Made by a program: the position numbers and the translations under genes. Of a stretch of 64,000 nucleotides of DNA, positions 18,456-26,428 are shown one piece after another (positions within the stretch are counted from its first letter, which is position 1; each line of letters opens with the position of its first letter). Origin of the DNA: Ulvibacterium sp. (GTDB lineage Bacteria > Bacteroidota > Bacteroidia > Flavobacteriales > Flavobacteriaceae); assembly GCF_028285715.1 (NCBI RefSeq), contig NZ_JANQOO010000017.1, positions 372,001 to 436,000 on the forward strand, read 5' to 3'. The notes under the pieces were generated by a model that was not told the DNA's origin, made no database searches, and was given only the letters and a program-made list of their open reading frames with translations.

Positions 18456-20069
18456 TTATGGTTCTGGAATCCCAAATGAGGCATCTGTAGATAATGGGTT
18501 CCATGCCTTGCCCTTCAAATCCTTCGGCGCATTGGTTTGTTTCTCTCCAGGGGTGCTCCTTCCATTCTCGATATAGGATATCATAAGCTTCTGCAATTCT
18601 TCTGCTTTCCCAGGCTTATCGAGATACCGGTTTTTTTGTTCGGCCACATCCTCGGCCAAGTTGTATAGCTGAAACTTGGGCAGGTCATCTATTCCCTCTG
18701 AATTGGGTTTAGGGCTACTCCAGCCTCCCGATCCAGGACAAAAAATGAGCTTCCAGTCTCCTTTTCGAATGGCAAAACTTCCGTTTACGGAATGGTGTAC
18801 CGTAGCCTCACGCGTATAATCCGTAGCGTTGGACTTTAATAGGGGCATAAGGGAAAAACTATCTTCACCTTCATTGGCATCAAGAGGCACTCCGATTAAA
18901 TCGGCACAGGTTGCCAGTAAATCGGTATGGCAAATTGTTCTGTCCGAAACGGAGCCCGGCGAAACATGTCCCGGCCAGTTTATGATAAAGGGCACCCGAT
19001 GCCCCCCTTCAAAAATATCCGCCTTGTGACCGCGATACACGTAACTGGGATCGTGTCCAAACTCTGCCAAAATCTCATAATCCGCCTGTGGTGAACAGCC
19101 GTTATCGCTCGTAAAGACGATCATGGTATTTTTATCAATTCCAGATTCGGTAAGCGCTTTGGCTAACTGTCCTACATAGTCGTCTATCATCATAACAAAG
19201 TCGGCATATGGATTTAATCCACTTTTTCCCAACCATTCCTTGGTAGGCAAAATCGGGGTATGCGGGGAAGGTAGGGCCAGATACAGGAAAAACGGATCGG
19301 CATCCCCGGACCTATCCTTTACGTAGTCAATGGATCTTTGGAAAAAATTGGGCGTCACCTGCTCATGAACAAAATCGGAAGCCGTAGGTCCTTTACGCCA
19401 CCAGGTATATTTTCCGGTATCCTCGGTTATTGTGTCAACTTCAGAAGTAATTTTTCCGTTCTCAACGTATACGTAAGGGGCCATATCCAACGATCCCGAA
19501 TGTCCGTAAGCATAATCAAACCCTAGATCATTGGGTGTGTGCGTTACGCTTTTGGTAAAGTCCAGATTATCAAAATCCTCGGGATTCCAACCGTCTCCTC
19601 CTAGGTTATTGGAATCCTTTACCGCCCAATTCCAACCCAAATGCCATTTCCCGATAAATGCCGTTTGATAACCTCCTTTCTTTAAGAGCGATGCCACCGA
19701 AGTTCTGTTTTCCGGGATCAGGGCATTGGATTTACCCGTCAGCACCCCCTGTTTTAGAGGGCTACGCCAGCTATAACGGCCCGTAAGAATCCCATATCGC
19801 GTGGGCGTACAAACGGCGGATGGGCTATGCGCATCTGTAAATTTCATGCCTCCCTGTGCCAACCGGTCGATATTCGGGGTCTTTATCTTCCCTTCTGGAT
19901 TAAAAGCTCCAATATCCCCATATCCTAAATCGTCTGCTAGGATATAAATAATATTGGGGTGTTTTTTCGGGTTTTCGGTGACGGGTTCTGGTTTTTCCTT
20001 GCATGAGCCGGCATAGAATAACAAACCAAAGCATCCCAATCCGAGGATGCCATATTTTTTTACGTTCAT
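18456..20069 (-). CDS. S1 family sulfatase (lipoprotein)
   Basis: A 537-residue S1 sulfatase. It has a lipoprotein signal (FYAGSC, Cys23) and the motifs PNIIYILADDLGYGD for metal binding, VCTPTRYGILTGRYSW with the formylglycine precursor Cys87, and MIVFTSDNGC later. The C-terminal segment KGDWKLIFCPGSGGW is typical of arylsulfatase-like enzymes. It differs clearly from its neighbour, so the two probably remove sulfate from different positions. It is the first gene of a four-gene operon (sulfatase, sulfatase, GH36-like, GH29). About 200 nt without a gene separates it from the CPBP protease gene upstream, room for the operon promoter. Confidence 0.93.
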   Translation of the reverse strand: MNVKKYGILGLGCFGLLFYAGSCKEKPEPVTENPKKHPNIIYILADDLGYGDIGAFNPEGKIKTPNIDRLAQGGMKFTDAHSPSAVCTPTRYGILTGRYSWRSPLKQGVLTGKSNALIPENRTSVASLLKKGGYQTAFIGKWHLGWNWAVKDSNNLGGDGWNPEDFDNLDFTKSVTHTPNDLGFDYAYGHSGSLDMAPYVYVENGKITSEVDTITEDTGKYTWWRKGPTASDFVHEQVTPNFFQRSIDYVKDRSGDADPFFLYLALPSPHTPILPTKEWLGKSGLNPYADFVMMIDDYVGQLAKALTESGIDKNTMIVFTSDNGCSPQADYEILAEFGHDPSYVYRGHKADIFEGGHRVPFIINWPGHVSPGSVSDRTICHTDLLATCADLIGVPLDANEGEDSFSLMPLLKSNATDYTREATVHHSVNGSFAIRKGDWKLIFCPGSGGWSSPKPNSEGIDDLPKFQLYNLAEDVAEQKNRYLDKPGKAEELQKLMISYIENGRSTPGEKQTNAPKDLKGKAWNPLSTDASFGIPEP

Positions 20070-20268
20070 TTGTATCGGATTTGGCCTAAAAATACATAAA
20101 CATTGTATATCATTTGGGTTTTACCAAAAGTACCTGATAAAATCCTCGTATAGGATACGCCCTTAGTTTTGAAAGTACAAAACGAGGAAAGACTTGGGCC
20201 AGGAACATAAAATGTTTGACAATTCCTAGTCAGGGATGCGGCAACCTCAATAACACCACCCCAGTGGT

Positions 20269-21024
20269 CTAGCGTACGATCAACTCTCCCCCACTGGCAG
20301 CGAGATAACCACCCAATGCTCCCAGAATATTTAGGGTGCAGTGTATGGCTATCCCGAGATATACGTTCTTCTTTTTCCAAACTACATAGCTGATTATAAT
20401 ACCTACCCCAATAATCCCAAGATAATTATGGGGTTGCCAGAAATGATAGAGCCCAAAAAGGATTCCGTTGAGGATGGGGGCCCAATTTTTTAGATAGGCC
20501 ATTCTGGGTAAAAGATATCCCCTAAAGAAAAGTTCCTCAACTACCGGTCCTACAATACCATCAATAAAAATACCAAAGAGGAAAACCTTGGCGATCAAAT
20601 CCATATTGGATGTCCCAAAGCCTGGATCAAAATACCATTGTGGCAACCAATGGAATACACTATCCTTTAGATATAATCCTAAGGGATAAAGGGGCACATA
20701 AATCAGGGCACACCCCAAAATACCGATAAGTGTCCATTTTAGATATTGCCCTATTGAAAGCCTTTGTGTAAAGGCAATGACATTCTTTAGGGAGTATTTT
20801 CCGTTCAGTTGATATCCCTTACGGGCCAAATGGGCCATGCCGATGGGTGCTAGCACAAAAACCTCTACAAATAAGAGAGCCGTCAATCCCGGATAGCCCA
20901 AATCTACCAAGTATTTGCTAATAAGAATGTATACCAAGGTAATGGCAATACCTGGATAAAAATGATACCACAATTGTTTCTTTAAGGTAATCTGGTCTTC
21001 GTTTACGTCAAATAATTTTTCCAT
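20269..21024 (-). CDS. CPBP family intramembrane metalloprotease
   Basis: A 251-residue polytopic membrane protein of the CAAX protease/bacteriocin-processing (CPBP, Abi) family. The family motifs are present: VEELFFRGYLLPRM (E-E-x3-R) in the third core segment, LFGLYHFWQPHN (histidine of motif 2) and AIHCTLN near the C-terminus. It has around seven hydrophobic stretches. Such proteins cleave or modify membrane substrates; the actual substrate here is unknown. It is transcribed in the same direction as the AraC-type gene upstream (117-nt gap) and the sulfatase operon downstream, but spacing suggests separate units. Confidence 0.88.
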   Translation of the reverse strand: MEKLFDVNEDQITLKKQLWYHFYPGIAITLVYILISKYLVDLGYPGLTALLFVEVFVLAPIGMAHLARKGYQLNGKYSLKNVIAFTQRLSIGQYLKWTLIGILGCALIYVPLYPLGLYLKDSVFHWLPQWYFDPGFGTSNMDLIAKVFLFGIFIDGIVGPVVEELFFRGYLLPRMAYLKNWAPILNGILFGLYHFWQPHNYLGIIGVGIIISYVVWKKKNVYLGIAIHCTLNILGALGGYLAASGGELIVR

Positions 21025-21141
21025 GATGCTTGTTTTATGGTTTCACCGCAAATTTTAGGCATGGAAATGAGTCCGGCGACCGATTAAACGAAGTCGAACC
21101 CTTTTTATAGGTTCGAGTTTGCACATGTAGAAAGTCGAACG

Positions 21142-22248
21142 CTAGGTATTCAATTTTAAGAACTCAGATGGTGTAAGGCCCGTTTTTTTCTTGAATTGGG
21201 TGTTAAACGAGGACTTGGAATTGAAACCTACCTCGTACATTACCTCTAGGACCGTAAGTTTGGGATCCCTGCGTTCCTTGAGTATTCTCTGTGCCTCTGC
21301 TATGCGATGGGTGTTGATAAGATCGAAAAAACTATGGCCCATTCTATCGTTGATGACTTGGGATACTTTTCTACTGGTACTACCTATTGCCTCCGAAAGG
21401 TGGCCCAAGGTAAGGTCCGATTCCATGAAAAGACGTTTCTCTTTTAGAGCTGTCTGAATTTTGGCAAAGATCTCTTCGGACTCCTGAGGGTCCAGGGAGA
21501 TTCCCGAATTTTTTCTCATTCCATCCGATTTAGGGACAACAAAGGGTTCGTCCAAGGCATTGAGGATAAGCCTTACTATAAATAGGCAGACCAATATCAG
21601 AACAACAATCAGACTTATTTCAAAATACATTTTTAAGGAGCTGTATTGAAATATGCCATTCACTATGGAAATCAGAAGAACCACGATAAGGGCGTTCAAT
21701 AGTTTATCCAACCATACCAAATACCGTTGGGAATAGTACAATTCCACATCCTTGGTAACACTTTTGATCTCTTTTTTGGAAATATGGATATAGTAGAAAA
21801 GATGAACGTACACCAATACGAAACCCACCAGAGATCTAAAATCCTGTTCCATACCAACAATACTGTTCAATATTTCCAATTTCTGGTTCATAGGATGTAC
21901 ATGGTACACCAGAACCATTGCCAGAATTCCAGCGAAAAAGGGAATCAAATGAAACAATTGGAGGTAATTCCATGTTTTCTTGGGGGATGTAAGCTGTAGG
22001 GTATAGAAATACAGCAAAGGGCCATATAACAAAATGAAAGGTTCCGCCCATAAAGCAAAATTTGGATAATTCAGGTAAAAACCTTGAAGTAGCAGCACAC
22101 CATCCAAAAAGTCCAGGGCCCATAACAAAAAAAATAGGCCCAGAAGTCTATTGGCCCTATTGTTCCCTTTTTTTGTGACCCAAAGAAAGAGCCCCAATAC
22201 CGTAAAAAGGGTAACTGAAATTATGGTAAGTAAAAGAATTAGGTCCAT
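21142..22248 (-). CDS. Membrane-anchored AraC family transcriptional regulator
   Basis: A 368-residue protein when started at the ATG at 22248 (MDLILLLTIIS). A longer frame reaches 22470 but would overlap the divergent exonuclease gene, and its extra residues look unstructured, so the shorter start is preferred. The first 215 or so residues form about seven membrane helices. A charged linker precedes the C-terminal double helix-turn-helix: INTHRIAEAQRIL and the AraC signature VLEVMYEVGFNSKSSFNTQFKKKTG. This layout is common in Flavobacteriaceae and suggests a membrane signal acting on a cytoplasmic DNA-binding domain. The target may be the neighbouring glycan operon, but no operator was identified. 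Confidence 0.88.
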   Translation of the reverse strand: MDLILLLTIISVTLFTVLGLFLWVTKKGNNRANRLLGLFFLLWALDFLDGVLLLQGFYLNYPNFALWAEPFILLYGPLLYFYTLQLTSPKKTWNYLQLFHLIPFFAGILAMVLVYHVHPMNQKLEILNSIVGMEQDFRSLVGFVLVYVHLFYYIHISKKEIKSVTKDVELYYSQRYLVWLDKLLNALIVVLLISIVNGIFQYSSLKMYFEISLIVVLILVCLFIVRLILNALDEPFVVPKSDGMRKNSGISLDPQESEEIFAKIQTALKEKRLFMESDLTLGHLSEAIGSTSRKVSQVINDRMGHSFFDLINTHRIAEAQRILKERRDPKLTVLEVMYEVGFNSKSSFNTQFKKKTGLTPSEFLKLNT

Positions 22249-22442
22249 GTCCGGAAAGTACTTCACAACAAAGCAAATGTAAAAAATGATTTTCGTGTTC
22301 AGGGAGGTATGGAGAAAATCGACTATTTTTAGGGATGCAATCTCCGAAGGAACACCCATACTCGACAATCCTCTGGCAACCTTTTGAAGATTCGATGTTA
22401 GTACACCTAAATGAAGGGAATTCGTCTTAAAAAGCATAACCT

Positions 22443-23837
22443 GTGTATACTGTAGTAGATATAGAAACAACCGGAAACGGGATAAAGGGGAACAAGGTAA
22501 CCGAGATTTCCATCTTTAAATATGATGGTTATGCCGTTGTGGACGAGTTTACTTCCTTGATAAACCCAGAATGTGAGATTCCTTATTTCATCACAGGACT
22601 GACGGGAATTGACAATCAAATGGTCCGTGATGCGCCTACTTTTGAGACTCTGGCGCCTACTATTCTGGAGTTTACAAAAGACTGTATTTTTGTGGCCCAT
22701 AGCGTTAACTTCGATTACAATGTCCTCAAAAACGAATTCAAGGAAATTGGTCTCGACTTTGTTCGAAAGAAGTTATGTACGGTACGCCTTTCCAGAAGAC
22801 TCTTTCCGGGTTACCACTCCTACAGCCTTGGAAAGCTATGTACTTCGCTGGATATTCCCCTAAAGGATAGGCATAGGGCGCGCGGAGATGCCCAGGCTAC
22901 GGTGTTGTTGTTTCAAAAATTATTGCGTGCGCCAGGAGCGGAAAAGGTATTTAAAATGTTCCTTAACGCCCGTTCACAGGAAGCTACCCTGCCTCCATCC
23001 CTTCCTAAGGACGTTTTTGAGAATTTGCCGACCAAACCCGGCATCTACTATTTTAAAAATGCCAGAGGGAAAATTATCTATGTGGGGAAGGCCATAAATA
23101 TTAAAAAAAGGGTGTTGAGCCACTTTTATGACAAGGCCAACAAAGAAGTGCGAATGTGCAGGGAGACCAACCATATCGATTTTGAACTTTCCGGCAGCAA
23201 TCTTTTGGCGCTCCTTATGGAATCTGCCGCCATCAAAAAGCATTATCCGGAATACAACAGCTCCCAAAAACGAAATTTACGGCCTTATGGCATTTTTTGT
23301 TATGAAGACCGTAAGGGCATCCTACATCTGGCCTTTAATCATCTGAAAATGGCCCCGAATGCGCTAGCCACCTTTTACAGTCCAACCAACTGTAGGCTGT
23401 ATTTGGAGGAATTGTGCAAGATCTTTGGTCTTTGTCCCAAATATTGCCATTTGCAGGAAAATGTGAACACCTGCAATCACTATCGCATTCCGACCTGTGG
23501 CGGGGTGTGCCGAGGAACGGAATCCATACGCGAGTACAACGAGAAAGTGCAAAGAGCCATTGCACATATTCGTTCCAAAAAAACTGACTTTATTATCAGA
23601 CAAAAGGGAAGGACCCCAACGGAAGATGCCTTTGTTTTGGTACGCAACGATACCTACTTGGGTTATGGGTTTATAGAAAAAGACGTTGCCATTAACTCGT
23701 TCGAGGATTTGGAAACCTTCCTGTTGCCTCAGAAAGATACCGTGGAAGTTCAAGGCATCCTAACATCCTTTCTAAACAAAATGGGGGAAAAAACTTTGGT
23801 GGAATCCTATCTAACGGAAAGTAGCCCGCAGACCTAG
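22443..23837 (+). CDS. DnaQ-type exonuclease fused to GIY-YIG endonuclease (Cho-like)
   Basis: A 464-residue two-nuclease fusion. Residues about 1-165 are a DEDD-type 3'-5' exonuclease like the Pol III epsilon subunit: VDIETTG (motif I), HSVNFDYNVL (motif II) and HRARGDAQAT (motif III with the catalytic His and Asp). Residues about 195-285 are a GIY-YIG endonuclease of the UvrC/Cho type: KPGIYYFKNARGKIIYVGKA and the downstream KKRVLSHF. A cysteine-rich segment follows (CPKYCHLQENVNTCNHYRIPTC is a region of paired cysteines). The combination is known in bacteria as a UvrC-like nuclease acting in DNA repair. It is divergent from the AraC-type gene with about 195 nt between starts. Confidence 0.9.
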   Translation: MYTVVDIETTGNGIKGNKVTEISIFKYDGYAVVDEFTSLINPECEIPYFITGLTGIDNQMVRDAPTFETLAPTILEFTKDCIFVAHSVNFDYNVLKNEFKEIGLDFVRKKLCTVRLSRRLFPGYHSYSLGKLCTSLDIPLKDRHRARGDAQATVLLFQKLLRAPGAEKVFKMFLNARSQEATLPPSLPKDVFENLPTKPGIYYFKNARGKIIYVGKAINIKKRVLSHFYDKANKEVRMCRETNHIDFELSGSNLLALLMESAAIKKHYPEYNSSQKRNLRPYGIFCYEDRKGILHLAFNHLKMAPNALATFYSPTNCRLYLEELCKIFGLCPKYCHLQENVNTCNHYRIPTCGGVCRGTESIREYNEKVQRAIAHIRSKKTDFIIRQKGRTPTEDAFVLVRNDTYLGYGFIEKDVAINSFEDLETFLLPQKDTVEVQGILTSFLNKMGEKTLVESYLTESSPQT

Positions 23838-23929
23838 TCTTCCATTTTCCGATACATACGAATTATAAAAAGAAGCCAAACCATAAATATGATGGCTACG
23901 AAAATGGAATATATTAAGATAAAATCCAT
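23834..23929 (-). CDS. 31-residue single-span membrane peptide
   Basis: A short frame starting with ATG at 23929, translated as a hydrophobic helix (residues 2-23, FILIYSIFVAIIFMVWLLFII) capped by RMYRKMED. Its ATG overlaps the TAA stop of the 60-residue gene upstream by one base (TAATG), a sign of translational coupling, and its stop overlaps the 3' end of the convergent nuclease gene. Positive charges at the C-terminal end predict the C-terminus in the cytoplasm. No family recognised. The frame fits a real gene because of the coupling and the clean membrane-helix composition. Confidence 0.55.
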   Translation of the reverse strand: MDFILIYSIFVAIIFMVWLLFIIRMYRKMED

Positions 23930-24111
23930 TACTTTTTATACTTTAAATAATTCATAAAACCTAAAATGGTCGGTGCCCAAAAGGCTACAAAAATGGCATC
24001 CATTTTTTTTCCGCTTAGAAATAGATATTCCGAGACAACGATGATGGAAAGTACTACCAGAAGTAATAAACAATTCATTACCCCTACTCGTTCAATAAAA
24101 TTTTTAAGCAT
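23929..24111 (-). CDS. Small membrane protein, 60 residues
   Basis: A 60-residue protein with two hydrophobic helices (about 11-30 and 36-54) joined by a short SGKK turn and ended by NYLKYKK. It has no known family that I recognise. A TAnnTTTR-like box (TATATTTA on the minus strand, 24130-24137) lies 18 nt upstream of the ATG, but the Crp/Fnr-type palindrome found at neighbouring genes is absent at the matching distance. It is followed, with a one-base overlap, by a 31-residue membrane peptide, so the two probably form one transcript. Confidence 0.6.
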   Translation of the reverse strand: MLKNFIERVGVMNCLLLLVVLSIIVVSEYLFLSGKKMDAIFVAFWAPTILGFMNYLKYKK

Positions 24112-24294
24112 TAGTAAAGTAATTCCTGTTAAATATACGTATTAGTTTGCTCCGATTTTCCCAAAATATTAAGATTTTATTAACATTTATAGGATTCGGA
24201 AAGATACGGATTAAGAATTAATACATTCGTATAAAAAGCAATGAAATGCCTCTAAAATGTCATCCCGTAGGAAAGAAGAGGGCAAAAAAGGGAA

Positions 24295-24432
24295 TCAAGA
24301 TTGGCTTTCATCCTTTTTACCGCTATTCATAAGACTGACCAATATCGCTATCAAAGTAATGACTACAAGGGCAAAAACGCCGATCATAACTATGCCATTG
24401 CTCCAATTCACCAAGGGAAGTAGTGTTTGCAT
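24295..24432 (-). CDS. 45-residue single-span membrane peptide of the Fnr-like regulon
   Basis: An ATG at 24432 opens a 45-codon frame: a short amphipathic start (MQTLLPLVNW), one strong membrane helix at about residues 13-34 (GIVMIGVFALVVITLIAILV) and a polar tail ending KKDESQS. I recognise no family. Support for a real gene is indirect but good: a -7 box (TACCTTTA) and a Crp/Fnr-type palindrome lie upstream with the same 22-bp spacing as at the sulP, persulfide dioxygenase and DUF2892 units. The predicted leader is about 22 nt. Its role is unknown; association with a membrane sulfur or respiratory function is inferred from co-regulation only. Confidence 0.65.
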   Translation of the reverse strand: MQTLLPLVNWSNGIVMIGVFALVVITLIAILVSLMNSGKKDESQS

Positions 24433-24458
24433 TTTTAAGGGTTTGATTGTTTTGGGAA

Positions 24459-24502
24459 TAAAGGTAAATCACGAAAATTTTTGAAAATATGATATAAATC
24501 AC
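24459..24502 (-). promoter_or_regulatory. Crp/Fnr-type operator plus -7 box for the 45-residue peptide gene
   Basis: On the minus strand the palindrome GTGATTTATATCAT (24489-24502; half-sites TGAT/ATCA around four bases) is followed after exactly 22 bp by TACCTTTA (24459-24466), a match to TAnnTTTR. The palindrome has the geometry of FNR sites (TTGAT-N4-ATCAA). Its centre lies 33 bp from the centre of the -7 box, which is where a class II activator binds, near -40. Confidence 0.7.
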
Positions 24503-24543
24503 GAAACAAAAATTTCCTCGAATGGCTCCGTTTAATTGGCAAC

Positions 24544-24750
24544 CTATTTTTTAAGACCGCAGGTATTTAAGCCGAAGATGCCATAAAGAGGGCAAAAACT
24601 CACTAGGCTCGTCAAAACAAAAATGGCCGCCAACGCCAATACAATATAGGAAAGTGTTCCCTGTATAACCTCAAAATAGACCAAAAGTCCGGCTACTACG
24701 GCCAATAAAATACGTACGACCTTGTCGGAGCCTCCCATGTTTTTTTTCAT
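24544..24750 (-). CDS. DUF2892 (YgaP-like) membrane protein
   Basis: A 68-residue protein of the DUF2892 family, the inner-membrane domain seen alone or fused to rhodanese (as in YgaP). It has a polar start (KKNMGGSDKVVR), two membrane helices (about 13-31 and 34-52) and the conserved C-terminal CPLYGIFGLNTC motif with paired cysteines. DUF2892 proteins are typically encoded beside rhodaneses and persulfide dioxygenases, as here. The gene begins one nucleotide after the stop of a 34-residue membrane peptide and is presumably translated from the same transcript under a Crp/Fnr-type operator. A role in moving or relaying sulfane sulfur is inferred. Confidence 0.9.
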   Translation of the reverse strand: MKKNMGGSDKVVRILLAVVAGLLVYFEVIQGTLSYIVLALAAIFVLTSLVSFCPLYGIFGLNTCGLKK

Positions 24751-24751
24751 T

Positions 24752-24856
24752 TTATGTTGTTTTTGTTAAAGATTCGACCATGACTACTATTGCGGTAATT
24801 ATACCGACACATATAAGGCAAACCAAAAGAAATTTACCGGTTTTGCTTGCTCTCAT
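24752..24856 (-). CDS. 34-residue membrane peptide upstream of DUF2892 gene
   Basis: A short frame from ATG 24856 to TAA 24752. The peptide starts basic (MRASKTGK), has one membrane helix (about 9-28, FLLVCLICVGIITAIVVMV) holding two cysteines, and ends ESLTKTT. It is separated by a single base from the DUF2892 start. A TAACTTTA -7 box ends 5 nt before its ATG and a Crp/Fnr-type palindrome lies 22 bp further up, so it is the first cistron of that transcript. No family recognised. The two in-membrane cysteines are notable in a sulfur-related locus, though function is unknown. Confidence 0.65.
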   Translation of the reverse strand: MRASKTGKFLLVCLICVGIITAIVVMVESLTKTT

Positions 24857-24861
24857 GGATA

Positions 24862-24905
24862 TAAAGTTAGATATGCGATTTACGAATTGCCATGACCTAC
24901 GTCAT
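24862..24905 (-). promoter_or_regulatory. Crp/Fnr-type operator plus -7 box for the 34-residue peptide/DUF2892 unit
   Basis: The interrupted palindrome ATGAC-CTAC-GTCAT occupies 24892-24905. On the minus strand it is followed after 22 bp by TAACTTTA (24862-24869), fitting TAnnTTTR. The start codon comes only 5 nt after the box, so transcription may begin at or next to the ATG. Confidence 0.75.
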
Positions 24906-24921
24906 ACCATATCCACGAATG

Positions 24922-26331
24922 CTAGAGCGTTGTTGGGCAGACATAATCGGTCACTGCGGCGCCCTCTTTCTTAAGTGCCCCGAAACCACCCGCGATATCA
25001 ATCAAATTGTGGAAGCCCCTACTTTTTAGAATCGATGCCGCAATTACCGAACGATACCCGCCTGCACAGTGCACATAAAATGTCCCTTCTCCTGGAAATT
25101 TGGCCATATGGTCATTGAGGAAGTCCAGAGGTGTATTTTCCGCGCTCAATAGATGTTCCGATTTGTATTCACTCTCTTTGCGGACATCAAAGACAGGAAC
25201 TTTGTGATTTTCCAGACTTTTCGTAACTACATCCGCGGATACGGAAACAATAGTATCGAACTCTTTTCCGGCCTTTTTCCAAGTCTCGAAACCTCCATCC
25301 AAATAGCCCAAGGTGTTATCAAAGCCCACGCGGGACAAACGTGTAACGGTTTCCTCCTCCTTGCCTTCGGGCGCAAGTAGAAGAATGGGCTGAGCCGTAT
25401 CGGCTATCAGGGCTCCTACCCATGGCGCAAAATCGCCATTTAACCCAATAAATATGGAGCGTGGCACATGTCCTTTAACATACTCTTCCTGATGGCGCAC
25501 ATCCAAGATTATAGCCCCTGTTTCATTGGCAGCGGCTTCGAAAGCATCTGGTGAAAGTGCTCGGGTACCTCGCTCCAAGACCTCATCAATATCGGCATAT
25601 CCTTCTTTGTTCATCCTTACATTTTGCGGAAAGTACTTTGGGGGCGGGAGCAATCCCTCCGTTACCTCTTCGATAAACTCTTCCCGGGTCATATCTTGGC
25701 GAAGTGCATAGTTTATCTTTTTCTGATTGCCCAATGTATCCACAGTTTCTTTCATCATGTTCTTCCCACAGGCCGATCCGGCACCATGGGCCGGATAAAC
25801 GATGACGTTATCCGCCAAGGGCATTATTTTTGAGCGAAGGCTGTCGTACAATAACCCGGCTAGCTGTTCTTGGGTCATATTGGCCGCTTTTTGGGCAAGA
25901 TCTGGCCTACCTACATCGCCAAGGAATAGGGTATCTCCAGAGAAAATGGCATGGTCCTCCCCCTTTTCATCCTTTAAGAGATAGGTGGTACTTTCCATGG
26001 TATGACCCGGTGTATGTAAAACGGTAATCGTTAATTTTCCCACTTGAAATTCTTGGCCGTCCTCGGCTATAATGGCATCAAAGGAAGGTTGGGCTGTGGG
26101 TCCGTACACAATGGAAGCTCCGGACTCCTTGGCCAGGGTAATATGGCCACTAACAAAATCTGCATGAAAATGGGTCTCAAAAACGTATTTGATCTGCGCA
26201 TTGTCCTCCCTGGCCCTTTTTAAATAAGGCCCAACCTCCCTTAAGGGATCCACAATGGCAACTTCTCCATCACTCTCAATATAATAGGCCCCTTGGGCCA
26301 AGCACCCGGTATATATCTGTTCTATGTTCAT
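24922..26331 (-). CDS. CstB-like persulfide dioxygenase-rhodanese fusion
   Basis: A 469-residue cytoplasmic fusion. Residues about 1-250 are a metallo-beta-lactamase-fold persulfide dioxygenase (ETHE1-like): HFHADFVSGH at 54-63, HTPGH with His110, SGDTLFLGDVGRPDL with Asp133, and YPAHGAGSACG with His182 bind the mononuclear iron. Residues about 265-350 form a rhodanese-fold domain without a catalytic cysteine (ILLLAPEGKEEE in the loop), and about 370-465 a second rhodanese with active Cys422 in HCAGGYRS. The order dioxygenase, inactive rhodanese, active rhodanese is that of CstB, which turns low-molecular-weight persulfides into thiosulfate and related products. A Crp/Fnr-type operator lies upstream, overlapping the stop codon of sulP. 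Confidence 0.93.
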   Translation of the reverse strand: MNIEQIYTGCLAQGAYYIESDGEVAIVDPLREVGPYLKRAREDNAQIKYVFETHFHADFVSGHITLAKESGASIVYGPTAQPSFDAIIAEDGQEFQVGKLTITVLHTPGHTMESTTYLLKDEKGEDHAIFSGDTLFLGDVGRPDLAQKAANMTQEQLAGLLYDSLRSKIMPLADNVIVYPAHGAGSACGKNMMKETVDTLGNQKKINYALRQDMTREEFIEEVTEGLLPPPKYFPQNVRMNKEGYADIDEVLERGTRALSPDAFEAAANETGAIILDVRHQEEYVKGHVPRSIFIGLNGDFAPWVGALIADTAQPILLLAPEGKEEETVTRLSRVGFDNTLGYLDGGFETWKKAGKEFDTIVSVSADVVTKSLENHKVPVFDVRKESEYKSEHLLSAENTPLDFLNDHMAKFPGEGTFYVHCAGGYRSVIAASILKSRGFHNLIDIAGGFGALKKEGAAVTDYVCPTTL

Positions 26332-26384
26332 AGTGTCAATTTTTATTTCCTTTCAAATCGATAATACGTTCCTAATCTTTACTG

Positions 26385-26428
26385 TAAAAGTACGGCGATT
26401 TATAGCAATCTTGCGTAACCTTAGTTAC
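26385..26428 (-). promoter_or_regulatory. Crp/Fnr-type operator plus -7 box for the persulfide dioxygenase gene
   Basis: The perfect interrupted palindrome GTAAC-CTTA-GTTAC lies at 26415-26428 and extends one more pair to 26414-26429. On the minus strand TACTTTTA (26385-26392) follows after exactly 22 bp and fits TAnnTTTR. The predicted leader is about 50 nt. The palindrome contains the TAA stop codon of the upstream sulP gene (26421-26423). Confidence 0.8.

Noticed and set aside
20066-20380. 104-codon minus-strand frame overlapping the CPBP gene end
   Set aside because: It overlaps the C-terminal coding part of a well-supported gene in another frame and has no recognisable domain.
22249-22470. 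Longer N-terminus for the AraC-type regulator
   Set aside because: The extension has no membrane-helix pattern that fits the family and would overlap the start of the divergent exonuclease gene.
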